Shown here: one piece after another, positions 8,674-17,500 of the stretch
Layout of the letters: the number at the start of each line of letters is the position of its first letter
How positions within the stretch are numbered: the first letter of the stretch is position 1
Assembly: GCF_007754425.1 (NCBI RefSeq)
Contig: NZ_CP037452.1
Location: 1,087,501-1,151,500, forward strand
Length of the DNA stretch: 64,000 nucleotides
From: Gimesia fumaroli
GTDB lineage: Bacteria > Planctomycetota > Planctomycetia > Planctomycetales > Planctomycetaceae
Direction of reading: 5' to 3'
The notes under the pieces: model-generated
Seen by the model: only the letters and a program-made list of their open reading frames with translations
Database searches by the model: none
Told to the model about the DNA's origin: nothing
Program-made: the position numbers and the translations under genes

Positions 8674-10692
8674 TTAGACTTCCCAGTCGGTTGCCTCGAT
8701 GCCCATGCGGGTGGCGCGGAGGGCGCTTTGTGAGGTCTGCATGGGCATCTCGGTTTTGGCGATCTGCTGGAATTTGGTTTGTAAAATCCGGGCGAAGGTC
8801 GCGGCCAGGGTGGCCTCGTCGTCGTCAAAGCCGCCGTGACTGAGGGAAGTGGAGTACGATTTCGGATCGGCGTCGTTCGTATTCGGCGAGCGAACCCAGT
8901 CTGCCGATTTTCGCTTGAAGAATTTTTGCAGGTCCGGGTCTTGCTCAATAAATTTCTGCATGCCGAGAATCGGTTCCCCGTCGCGGAGCAGGGGGACGCG
9001 GGCTTTGTCTTCAAACGCGTTAGAGACAAGGTACAGGAGCGACTTGTGATAGATCTTCGCACAGTGGTCATCCCGCTCAGCTTTATCGGTCAGTGTGAAC
9101 AGTGCGAATTGCGAGAGGCTGCCGGTTTGGACTGCGGGCTGATAAGTTTCTTTGAAAAGCTCGACAGTGCAGGCGGGCGCCCACATCGTGCAGGTGGAAA
9201 CAGATTGTCCCAGGCCGGTTTTGTTTTTCATGGGACCGCTTTTGATTTTCCCTTTCGAGCACAGAAGCTGGACCAAAGGAGCCATGAAGATGGAGCCGGC
9301 GCTGTGACCGGCGATATGCAGTTCAATCGAGTTGTCGTCCTTGATCAGTTTTTGCAGGTGATGCGCCATTTTTCGCGCGCCCCCTTGGGCACTGGTAGAC
9401 GCAGCCAGTGCGTTCTCTTTCATTTCATCCCACTGTGCTTTACCCGTAAGTAGGCGTGCCAGTGGTTCCAGGGCGTCGTCCAGTCGGTCCAGCATGAAAT
9501 CTTTCGCTGTATCCAGCAGGCCTTCCGTGCGGCGTTGTTTCAAGGCGTCTTTCAGAATATTGACCAGCGTGGTCCAATAATCGGTTTTCCAGATGAAGGC
9601 CAGTGGATAAATTTCGGACTCAAGCAGCACTTCCCGATAGTCGGCAACACGTTGAATGGCGGATTTTTCATCGGTCAAACCGCCGTGGGCGTACAGCAGG
9701 ATGCGTTTCTTTTTCCAGCCAGCGGTCACGCGGGGAATGTCCTGCTCGAAGATATTTTTGACCGCGTCTTCGGAAGTCCCATATGTGCCGGTTTCCCGGA
9801 GTCGGCCATCATTGCCGATGCTAATAATATGCGGCCTGATATCATGAAACGTATAGCCCACACTCGAAGTGGCGACTTCTGCATTGGCACGGGCGATGGC
9901 GCCAGCAGTTTGCAGTTCAATGGGGACTCCCAGTCGAGCGACCCAGACGTCGGTTCCGTTCTCCAGCCAGTCGGCGTAGGTGATTTTAGCGAAGCCACCC
10001 CGTCCCCAGTTTGTAGACCACGAGTTTTGAATCCAGAAACCTTCGCTGTCGTAGGCGACGATGGCAAACGCGTGGCCTCCCAGCGTTTTGGTTTTGTGGG
10101 GGATGGTTCCGTCGGAGCCAATTTTGTTCCAGCCTTCATGCACGATGGCAGTCGCGTACAGAACCTCTGCTTCCTGAATTGCGCAGTGCATGGCGACGAG
10201 ATCACGGTGATTTACACGAAAGTAAGCACCGAGGGGCCGGTGTTTAGAATCATCGGCGCGTGCGGGGGTCAGGTTGTCATCTGCGCGTCCGGCTTTGTAA
10301 GGCCAGAGTTCTTCCGTGCAGACGCCGTGCTTGTGCCAGCCTTTCATTGCACCGCGTGCACTGGAGCCGGAATACCCTTCGCCGGGCCATTCATCGTAGC
10401 GTTTGGCCATTTCATACAACATGCGGGAACTGACGGGGGTAGCATCGGGAACCACTCTGCGTGTCATAAGCAGATAGTTGACCACCGTGGCCAGTCCAAA
10501 ACCGGTGCAGGCCCCTTCGACGCCCTGGTCCAGTACGGGAACATTTCGTTGTTGATAGTCTTCCAGCGAACGATACGTGGGTACTTCCGTCAGGGTCGGG
10601 ACAAACATCCGGTCGCGAAAGTCGAGTGTATCAGGTCGGGCATCCAGTGTCCGTTCTGTAAGCGTGACAGGTTTGGATTTTTTGCGAGCCAT
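8674..10692 (-). CDS. Papain-like (C1) peptidase fused to an alpha/beta-hydrolase-like domain
   Basis: A 672-residue two-domain protein without a signal peptide. Residues about 20-260 are a C1-type cysteine peptidase: oxyanion glutamine Q56 and nucleophile C62 in DQGVEGACTGFGLA, catalytic H207 in LGGHAFAIVAYD, and N223 in IQNSWSTNWGRGGF. Residues about 325-670 look like an alpha/beta hydrolase: ILLYAHGGLTDE (HGG oxyanion region, 336-338), then IAGHSAGSIF with the nucleophile elbow G-H-S-A-G and S464; H619 (SLSHGG) is a possible catalytic histidine. GAGGG lies ten bases before the ATG. No prodomain is evident. The fusion suggests degradation or processing of a protein and lipid/ester substrate, or use of the hydrolase fold for binding. 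The role is unknown. Confidence 0.85.
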   Translation of the reverse strand: MARKKSKPVTLTERTLDARPDTLDFRDRMFVPTLTEVPTYRSLEDYQQRNVPVLDQGVEGACTGFGLATVVNYLLMTRRVVPDATPVSSRMLYEMAKRYDEWPGEGYSGSSARGAMKGWHKHGVCTEELWPYKAGRADDNLTPARADDSKHRPLGAYFRVNHRDLVAMHCAIQEAEVLYATAIVHEGWNKIGSDGTIPHKTKTLGGHAFAIVAYDSEGFWIQNSWSTNWGRGGFAKITYADWLENGTDVWVARLGVPIELQTAGAIARANAEVATSSVGYTFHDIRPHIISIGNDGRLRETGTYGTSEDAVKNIFEQDIPRVTAGWKKKRILLYAHGGLTDEKSAIQRVADYREVLLESEIYPLAFIWKTDYWTTLVNILKDALKQRRTEGLLDTAKDFMLDRLDDALEPLARLLTGKAQWDEMKENALAASTSAQGGARKMAHHLQKLIKDDNSIELHIAGHSAGSIFMAPLVQLLCSKGKIKSGPMKNKTGLGQSVSTCTMWAPACTVELFKETYQPAVQTGSLSQFALFTLTDKAERDDHCAKIYHKSLLYLVSNAFEDKARVPLLRDGEPILGMQKFIEQDPDLQKFFKRKSADWVRSPNTNDADPKSYSTSLSHGGFDDDEATLAATFARILQTKFQQIAKTEMPMQTSQSALRATRMGIEATDWEV

Positions 10693-10938
10693 GAGGATTG
10701 ATCCCTCTTCAGTAGAATGCTGTTTGTAGAAATGTGCTACTATGTATTGGTGTTCGAATTTATCTTACTGGTTGGCGGGTAGGGATCAAGCAGAATTTCT
10801 GGGAAATGTGAGCTCTCGTTCATGTGGGGGAGTAGACGAAGTGAACCTGCTTGCGTTTTACTTTGTCGTTACGAGGATTTAAGAAAACATGTATGAAAAA
10901 TTCAGAAGCGAAGCAGGTCTTCTCAACAGGAAGCGTTA

Positions 10939-11514
10939 ATGATGAGTCAGTTCAAGGAAGAATTTAGCTGGTACCCCTATTTTTTGATCATTGATCTGGA
11001 GGCGACCTGCTGTAATCAGCAGTCAGTTCCCCGCAATGAGATGGAGATCATTGAAATCGGTGCTGTGATGGTCGACTACGATTCGCTGTCGGCGGTCGAT
11101 GAATTTCAAACGTTTATTCAGCCGGTCCGGCATCCTCAGTTGACGCCGTTTTGTACTGAGCTGACCTCAATTCAGCAGTCCGATGTGGATGATGCACCGC
11201 TGTTTGCGGCAGCCATCAATTTACTCAAAGAGTGGATGGCCTCTTATGAACCGGCGTTGTTCTGTTCCTGGGGTGATTATGATAAATCTCAGTTTGAGCA
11301 GGACTGCCGATACCACCAGATCCCCTATCCTTTTCCGTCCGCCCATCTCAATCTCAAAACACAGTTTTCACGGTCACAGGGTTACTCTAAAAAATATGGC
11401 ATGACGGGTGCTCTGAAACGGGCTGGAATCTCTTTGGAAGGGACGCATCATCGCGGGATTGATGATGCGCGGAATATGGCTCGTCTGATGCCCTGGATTG
11501 TTGGCAAAAAATAG
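10939..11514 (+). CDS. DEDDh 3'-5' exonuclease, ERI-1/RNase T-like
   Basis: A 191-residue single-domain exonuclease. Motif I is IIDLEATC (D19, E21), motif II lies near SWGDYDKSQFE (D113 or D115), and motif III is HHRGIDDARNMARL (H171, D176), giving the DEDDh metal-binding set. The arrangement and the cysteine after E-A-T resemble the ERI-1/KapD group that trims structured RNA 3' ends or degrades short RNA; DNA cannot be excluded. The start has tandem ATGs at 10939 and 10942 with AGGAAG upstream. It stands alone, with about 245 bases of gap before it and 350 after. Confidence 0.88.
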   Translation: MMSQFKEEFSWYPYFLIIDLEATCCNQQSVPRNEMEIIEIGAVMVDYDSLSAVDEFQTFIQPVRHPQLTPFCTELTSIQQSDVDDAPLFAAAINLLKEWMASYEPALFCSWGDYDKSQFEQDCRYHQIPYPFPSAHLNLKTQFSRSQGYSKKYGMTGALKRAGISLEGTHHRGIDDARNMARLMPWIVGKK

Positions 11515-11864
11515 TGGTAGACGCCGGGGTTCGTATTACGTTTATAGATCTGTGAGTGGCGCTAATTTACCGGCTCAACTTTGTTTGATTGATTTGAGGA
11601 GTGATCCTCGGTCCGATCTATAAAAAGCGGGAAGTAATTTAAACTCACTATTTGCTTTCGTCTCGCCGGTCGTTTATAATGACCTGTTCATAGGTTCTAG
11701 GAGAATCTGCCCGTTTGACTGCTGATTCATAATTGACTTCGTCATGGTCAGGGTAGAAAATAGAAATTAAGCTAAGACCATTCGCTAAGCCACGATCTGA
11801 AATAAAAATCCCATCAAAACTGCATCAGGCTGGGGAAACGATAATCACATTAAGGGAGTTATCG
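11515..11864. other. 350-base gap upstream of a DUF1559 gene
   Basis: No open frame here looks coding. It contains the promoter-like pair at 11652-11680 and an AAGGGAG ribosome-binding site just before the ATG at 11865, leaving a leader of roughly 175 bases. I see no strong terminator for the exonuclease gene. Confidence 0.5.
11652..11680 (+). promoter_or_regulatory. Candidate sigma70-type promoter for the DUF1559 gene at 11865
   Basis: TTGCTT at 11652-11657 and a perfect TATAAT at 11675-11680 are separated by 17 bases. The -35 box matches only at TTG, so the call rests on the -10 box and spacing. The predicted start near 11687 would leave a leader of about 178 bases. Confidence 0.4.
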
Positions 11865-12854
11865 ATGCGCAACAAAGTAACAAATTTCAAGCACTCATCT
11901 CACCGTGGATTTACTCTGATTGAGTTATTAGTGGTTATGGCGATTATTGCCTTGCTGGCTGCCATGTTGCTGCCTGCAATTCAACGAGCCCGTGAAAGTG
12001 CCCGCCGCACACAGTGTATCAATAATCTGAAGCAACTGAGTCTGGCGGCTTTCAATTACGAGAGTGCCTTCCGCTGCTTCCCCGCAGGCTGGATTGATGG
12101 GACGGTTCTGGATGATGATGGGCAGCCTACTAATGATCCTCCTTACCAGAATGCCAATGTCGCGTTTCCCGAACCAGTTATGTTCCCTGTCCGTGATCGT
12201 TCGGTCCAAAATCAGAACCAGCAGTATCGATTGACCGAGTGGGAGCTGTCTCCGTTCTGGGGTTGGCAGGCGCTGATACTGGCAGAAATGGATCAGGGGA
12301 CCGTCAATATTAATTACAACTTAAGTAAATTTTCTGATGACAGTAAAAACGCCAGCACGGTCGCTATTGAGAGTTATATCTGTCCCAGTGCCACTCTGCC
12401 GACGAATCGGCCCCGCGGTCTCGGGTATTCCAGTTATCGAGGAGTCGGCGGGCGCCTGGAAGGGTTCACCGGTTATGCTCCTTACACTGCCAGATTTCAG
12501 GGGGGAATCTTTGGTAACAACAGTGCTACCAAACTCAATGATATTTCAGACGGTCAGACGAACACACTGATGTTTGGTGAATCTTCGTTTGGTTTCTGGG
12601 CCGACAGTCATAGTGCGGTCTCAGGATTTGTGGAAGCAAGTGACGGAACTGATTTTCATGGCGCTCAAAATTTTGACGGGACGCCGGAAGTGACTCAAGC
12701 ATACCATCTCACCTTTGGTTCCCGGCACGATGATTTAGCTCATTTTGCCTTAGCCGATGGTTCTGCAAAATCGATGGCAAAAAATATTGATACCAATCTC
12801 TTCCGACAGCTCTGTATCCGCAACGATGGAGAGCGGGTTACGGGAGAGTGGTAA
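11865..12854 (+). CDS. DUF1559 protein with prepilin-type N-terminus (H-X9-DG family)
   Basis: A 329-residue protein. The N-terminal [25 protein letters not shown] is a type IV pilin/pseudopilin signal with peptidase site G^F and E at +5. Next comes the family core, [26 protein letters not shown], and the C-terminal [11 protein letters not shown] segment carries the D-G of the H-X9-DG motif. DUF1559 proteins are hugely expanded in planctomycetes and are thought to be cell-surface pseudopilins; their function is undefined. AAGGGAG precedes the ATG. The gene is single and converges on epmA. Confidence 0.92.
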   Translation: MRNKVTNFKHSSHRGFTLIELLVVMAIIALLAAMLLPAIQRARESARRTQCINNLKQLSLAAFNYESAFRCFPAGWIDGTVLDDDGQPTNDPPYQNANVAFPEPVMFPVRDRSVQNQNQQYRLTEWELSPFWGWQALILAEMDQGTVNINYNLSKFSDDSKNASTVAIESYICPSATLPTNRPRGLGYSSYRGVGGRLEGFTGYAPYTARFQGGIFGNNSATKLNDISDGQTNTLMFGESSFGFWADSHSAVSGFVEASDGTDFHGAQNFDGTPEVTQAYHLTFGSRHDDLAHFALADGSAKSMAKNIDTNLFRQLCIRNDGERVTGEW

Positions 12855-12900
12855 ACGAAGAACAAGACTCGGTGAGCTTTCGTTCCTGAATGTTCATAGA

Positions 12901-13962
12901 TCAGGCGCGATTAAAGGGGAAAGCGATGACCTCTTGCAGCGCCTGCTTTCCCAGCGCCAGCATGATTAACCGATCGATGCCCAGCGCAGTCCCCGCGCAG
13001 GCGGGCAAACCTGCTTCCATCGCTTGCAGCAGGTAACTTTCTGCAGGCAAAGCAGGGCGATGTTCTTTTTCGCGCAGCTTGGATTGCACTTCGATGCGTC
13101 TGCGTAATTCAACGGCATCAGTCAGTTCGTGATACCCGTTGCAGATTTCGATTCCCTGCAGGTACAGTTCAAATCGTTCTGTGACGCCCTCTGATCCCGG
13201 CCCATCATCATAACGAATCTGTGCCAGTGCGGCTTGCTGGGGAGGAAAATCATAGAGGAATACAGCGCCATATTGGCTGAGTGCTGGCTCTACGAGTTCC
13301 ACCAGCAGTAAATTCTGCCAGCTCAAGCAGTCAGCGGTATCGAAATCAGCGGGGATTGAAATCTGGTGCTGTTGTACCATCTGTTCAAACTGCTCTGCCG
13401 ATGATTGCAAAGCAGACAATCCGGCAAATTTTTGAAACGCGTCCTCGTAACTGAAACGCGCAAAAGGCTGCGCGGGGAGTTCCTGTTGCGTACCCTGTTC
13501 TGAACCAGAGGCAGCCGTCGCAAACACGTGTCGCACAAGTGCTTCGACAAACGTCATCTGGTCGTGATGCGTTTCTCCCCGTCGATACCATTCCAGCATG
13601 GAAAATTCCGGGTTGTGTCGTTCTCCCCGTTCTGCCTGCCGAAAGGCGTGCGTGATCTGATAGATTTGATCCGCGCCCGCGGTCAGCAGCCGCTTCATGG
13701 CAAACTCTGGGGAGGTTTGCAGGTAGCGTATCTCCGATCGCGCGCCCGCGTTTGAACTCGCAGCTCCTTCCTCAGAATTCCATCCGGCGGTAAAGGGGTC
13801 GATATAAGCATCAACAACACTATCACGAGAAAGAATCGGCGTTTCCACTTCCCAATAGCCGCGCGTTTCAAAGAACGTCCGAATCGCCTGCAGCAGACGA
13901 CTGCGTTGCTGTAATGTTTCGATGGATGCGGTGGGAAGATATTCCGGGACAGGCTGATTCAT
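12901..13962 (-). CDS. epmA: Elongation factor P--(R)-beta-lysine ligase (EpmA/GenX/PoxA)
   Basis: A 353-residue class II lysyl-tRNA-synthetase-like protein lacking the anticodon-binding N-terminal domain, the right size for EpmA. Motif 2 is seen in RYLQTSPEFAMKRLL, then ITHAFRQAERGERHNPEFSMLEWYR. Motif 3 is GTALGIDRLIMLALG near the C-terminus, with the ending EVIAFPF typical of the lysine group. EpmA adenylates beta-lysine and attaches it to a conserved lysine of elongation factor P, which helps ribosomes through polyproline. Neither efp nor the aminomutase epmB is in this window. It converges with the DUF1559 gene and lies 36 bases after the DUF1499 gene on the same strand. Confidence 0.9.
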   Translation of the reverse strand: MNQPVPEYLPTASIETLQQRSRLLQAIRTFFETRGYWEVETPILSRDSVVDAYIDPFTAGWNSEEGAASSNAGARSEIRYLQTSPEFAMKRLLTAGADQIYQITHAFRQAERGERHNPEFSMLEWYRRGETHHDQMTFVEALVRHVFATAASGSEQGTQQELPAQPFARFSYEDAFQKFAGLSALQSSAEQFEQMVQQHQISIPADFDTADCLSWQNLLLVELVEPALSQYGAVFLYDFPPQQAALAQIRYDDGPGSEGVTERFELYLQGIEICNGYHELTDAVELRRRIEVQSKLREKEHRPALPAESYLLQAMEAGLPACAGTALGIDRLIMLALGKQALQEVIAFPFNRA

Positions 13963-13998
13963 ACTCAGAAAACCGATTTCCAGAAGAGAGGTTAAGGT

Positions 13999-14457
13999 TC
14001 AGTCATGACTGTTTTCGAACATTTGGCGAATGGTTTCCATTCGTTTACGATTCGCACCCATGTCGGAATATCCCACACGAGAAGCCGAGCGAACGTGAAT
14101 CACATTCTGACGCGAGTCGAACAGGAACTCAACGTCGTCAACAAATCGAAAACAGAGAGAACGGAATTCTGCGTGAAGATAGTCTCCTTCTTGCGTGATG
14201 ATCTGGCATCTTGGCTGTTTGTTGAGAATTTCAGTTAAATGCTGTAATGCGTCTGACTGGGAGCCGGAATACGAAAGGGGACCGATCTCATGTGAGGCAG
14301 ATGTGTCCTGGGAGCAGACACAGTTGGGTGAATCGGGGCAGGGGCTTAAACGTCGATCGGTGACCCCCAGGTTTTCGGGCGGGCCGCTCAGAGTATTCCA
14401 CAGAACAATACCAAGATAGGCAGCTAATAAAAAAGGGACGCACCAGAAAAGAATCAT
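13999..14457 (-). CDS. DUF1499 family protein
   Basis: A 152-residue protein with one N-terminal membrane helix (FWCVPFLLAAYLGIVLW) and then the DUF1499 signature. That signature is RLSPCPDSPNCVCSQ with paired cysteines, LHAEFRSLCFRFVDDVEFLFD, and the C-terminal VIHVRSASRVGYSDMGANRKRMETIR. The family is widespread, membrane-anchored and of unknown function. It lies upstream of epmA on the same strand with a 36-base gap, so the two may be co-transcribed, and 44 bases downstream of the large coiled-coil gene. Confidence 0.88.
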   Translation of the reverse strand: MILFWCVPFLLAAYLGIVLWNTLSGPPENLGVTDRRLSPCPDSPNCVCSQDTSASHEIGPLSYSGSQSDALQHLTEILNKQPRCQIITQEGDYLHAEFRSLCFRFVDDVEFLFDSRQNVIHVRSASRVGYSDMGANRKRMETIRQMFENSHD

Positions 14458-14501
14458 TTTTCTAATACGCCTCCCTTTGGATGTTGATTGATGTTGAGCG
14501 G

Positions 14502-17500
14502 TTATTGGTCTTCTTCCAGTTCAAAATCGGAGAATCCGTCTTGTTTTTCTTTTTGACTCATTGTGTCGTCCTGGCTGATCTTAGCCCGGGCACTTTTCAA
14601 CAACTGTTCTTCGAGTGATTGTAGCTCTTCCTCTTCGGCAGACAACTGTTCCAGTTGCTCCTGGATGCCTTTTATACTACTTAAGGCGTCTTCCAGTGGT
14701 TCCTCGACCTCTTCTACTACGCTTTCCGATTCTTCGACCTCTGTGACTGCCTCTTCTTCGCGCTCCACGGCTGGAGCTGTTTTTGTTCGTTTCCACAGTT
14801 TTGTCAGTGACTTCTTCTTTTCAGGGAATAATTGCTTTGTTTCCTGATACCCGCGCAGGAACTGGGCAATGGAAGCAATGCCGACCGCTAAAGCCGCCCA
14901 TTTAAATATTCCCAGGCTGTTCGCACCCCAGATCGATTCCGCAAAGATAATAATGCAGGTTAAAACACAAATGCCCGCCAGTACGCTTTTGAATACCAGG
15001 TCGGTTCGCTGATGTTTCAGGGAGTGTCGGGCAATTGCCATCCGGGCTGAATAGTTGGCAGCATCCCGGAAGGAATTCATGGCGTCGCGGACCGCTTCTT
15101 TATCCTGGGAGTGAGTGGGGGCTTTCTTTAATGTCTCCAGCTTCTCTTCCATCGACATACTTGCCGTGGGGGGCTGCGTTTCCAGAAGGTTGCTGGTCAC
15201 CAGGGGGCAGCTCGCTCCTATTTCTAATCCTGCTTCCGGGTTAGCTTTCACTGAACTCGCTTCAGACGGAGTGCTGCCTCCTGATTTTCCCCCGCGGGAA
15301 CGTTCCAGTAATTTTTCCATATAAGCGGCAATCGAGTCTGAATCATCTGCATCGGCCAGTTCCAGAGAATCTTCCTGCTCGGTGTTGGCTTCGGTCTCCG
15401 TTGTCTGAGCCGTCTCTGTGGGACTCTCATCAGTGGCCTGCTCTGAATCGACAGATTCAGGGTTTGTCTTTTGGGTGAATAAGTCGAGTAAGCTACCTGA
15501 TTTTGCTGCTGGTTCATCATTGGTTTCCGACTCCTCATTGGCAGAGTTTTCCATAAATGACTGTAGCAGAGAACCAGAGGCCTCTGGTATTTCTTCAATC
15601 GACTCTGTTGAAGCGTGTTCTTGGTGTTCCGTCTCCAAAGCAGGGCCGATGGTCGCTTCTTCCGGATTCAGGCCGACTTCGGCCATCAGGCTTTCACGCT
15701 CGTTTAACTGCTCCTCACGAATTTGAATGATGCGTTCACGATCCTCAAGCTCTCCCTGGTCTTTTTGAATTTGTAAACGCTGCGATTCCAGGTTGTCTCG
15801 CTGGCGGCTGATCTCTTCACGGTCAATCATCAGTTGATCATGATCCAAAGCCAGCTTCTCTTTTTCTTTGGCGAGTTCATCGAGCGCATCTTGTTGATCC
15901 GTTGGGCCTTGTTCCTGCTCCGGTGCTTGCTGTTCCCGAGCATTCAGTTGTTCTTCTCGTGCCTGTAACGCTTCCTGTTGCTGTTCCAGTTCGGCACGCA
16001 GTTGCTCCAACTCGTTGTGCTGTTCGGTGAGACGATCCTGTTCGACTGAATCTGTGGGCTGATCGACCGGCGCGTCGGCCGTTTGGTTTGATTCTACTTT
16101 CTGCTCGCGGGCAGTCAGTAGTTCCTCACGGTCGGCTAAAGACTGTTCCCGCTCTGTCAGTTCCTGTTTCTGGAGGTCCAGCTCAGCCTGATACTGTTCG
16201 AGCCCCGCCTGCTGCTCTACCAGCTGTTCGCGTTCCGCTTCGAGTTCGGCGAGTGCTGTTTCGGATTGCTCGTTTTCCGTGGCTTTGGCAGCCTGTTCTG
16301 TTTCGAGCGTGGCTTTCTGTTCGTTGAGTTCTTCACGGAGTGTTTCGAGTTGCTTCGCCTGTTCGGCTAAAGACTGTTCCCGCTCTGTCAATTCCTGTTT
16401 CTGGAGGTCCAACTCAGCCTGATACTGTTCGAGTCCCGCCTGTTGCTCGACTAACTGTTCGCGTTCGGTTTCCAGTTCGGCGAGTGCTGTTTCGGACTGT
16501 TCATTTTCCGTGGTTTTGGCAGCCTGCTCAGTTTCGAGTGTGGCTTTCTGTTCGTTGAGTTCTTCACGGAGTATTTCGAGTTGCTCCGCCTGTTCGGCTA
16601 AAGACTGTTCCCGTTCTGTCAATTCCTGTTTCTGGAGGTCCAACTCAGACTGATACTGTTCGAGTCCCGCCTGTTGCTCGACTAACTGTTCGCGTTCGGT
16701 TTCCAGTTCGGCGAGTGCTTTTTCGGACTGCTCGTTTTCCGTGGCTTTGGCAGCCTGATCTGTTTCGAGTGTGGCTTTCTGCTCGTTGAGTTCTTCACGG
16801 AGTGATTCGAGTTGCTCCGCCTGTTCGGCCAGAGACTGTTCCCGCTCTGTCAGTTCCTGTTTCTGGAGATCCAACTCAGACTGATACTGTTCGAGTCCCG
16901 CTTGTTGCTTGACTAACTGTTCGCGTTCCGTTTCGAGTTCGGCGAGTGCTTTTTCGGACTGTTCGTTTTCCGTGGCTTTGGAAGCCTGGATTGTTTCGAG
17001 TGTGGCTTTCTGCTCATTGAGTTCTTCACGGAGTGATTCGAGTTGCTCCGCCTGTTCGGCCAGAGACTGTTCCCGCTCTGTCAGTTCCTGTTTCTGGAGA
17101 TCCAACTCAGACTGATACTGTTCCAATCCTGCTTGCTGCTCAACTAACTGTTCGCGTTCAGTTTCCAGTTCGGCTTGCCGTTCTTGATGTTGTTGTTCTT
17201 GCGATTCAATTGCATTGGCACGAGATTCTAACGCCGTCTGATCTTCTTCCAGACTGGTTCGTGCGTTCTCCCACTCCAGTTTTTCTGTTTCAAAATGCGT
17301 ACGCTGTTCTTCAAGTTGGCTTAGCTGAAGCGTATATGTTTCACGCTCAGCTTCCAAATCTGCTGTTTTGGAATCAAGTTCCGACTGGAGTTGATCCAGG
17401 GTGGTCTGCTGGTCGTTTAGTGTATTTTGTCGTTCTGCGATTTGTGATTCCAGTTCCTGCAAAGTGGAACTCTTTTGCTCGAACTCCTCGCGGACGGTTT

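Noticed and set aside
9535-10701. 388-codon open frame on the plus strand
   Set aside because: It is antisense to the peptidase-hydrolase gene, whose catalytic motifs are clear, and shows no recognisable protein pattern or ribosome-binding site.
16131-17175. Possible CRISPR array
   Set aside because: Unit length 231 bases, in frame within a large gene, and no unique spacers; it is a protein repeat.
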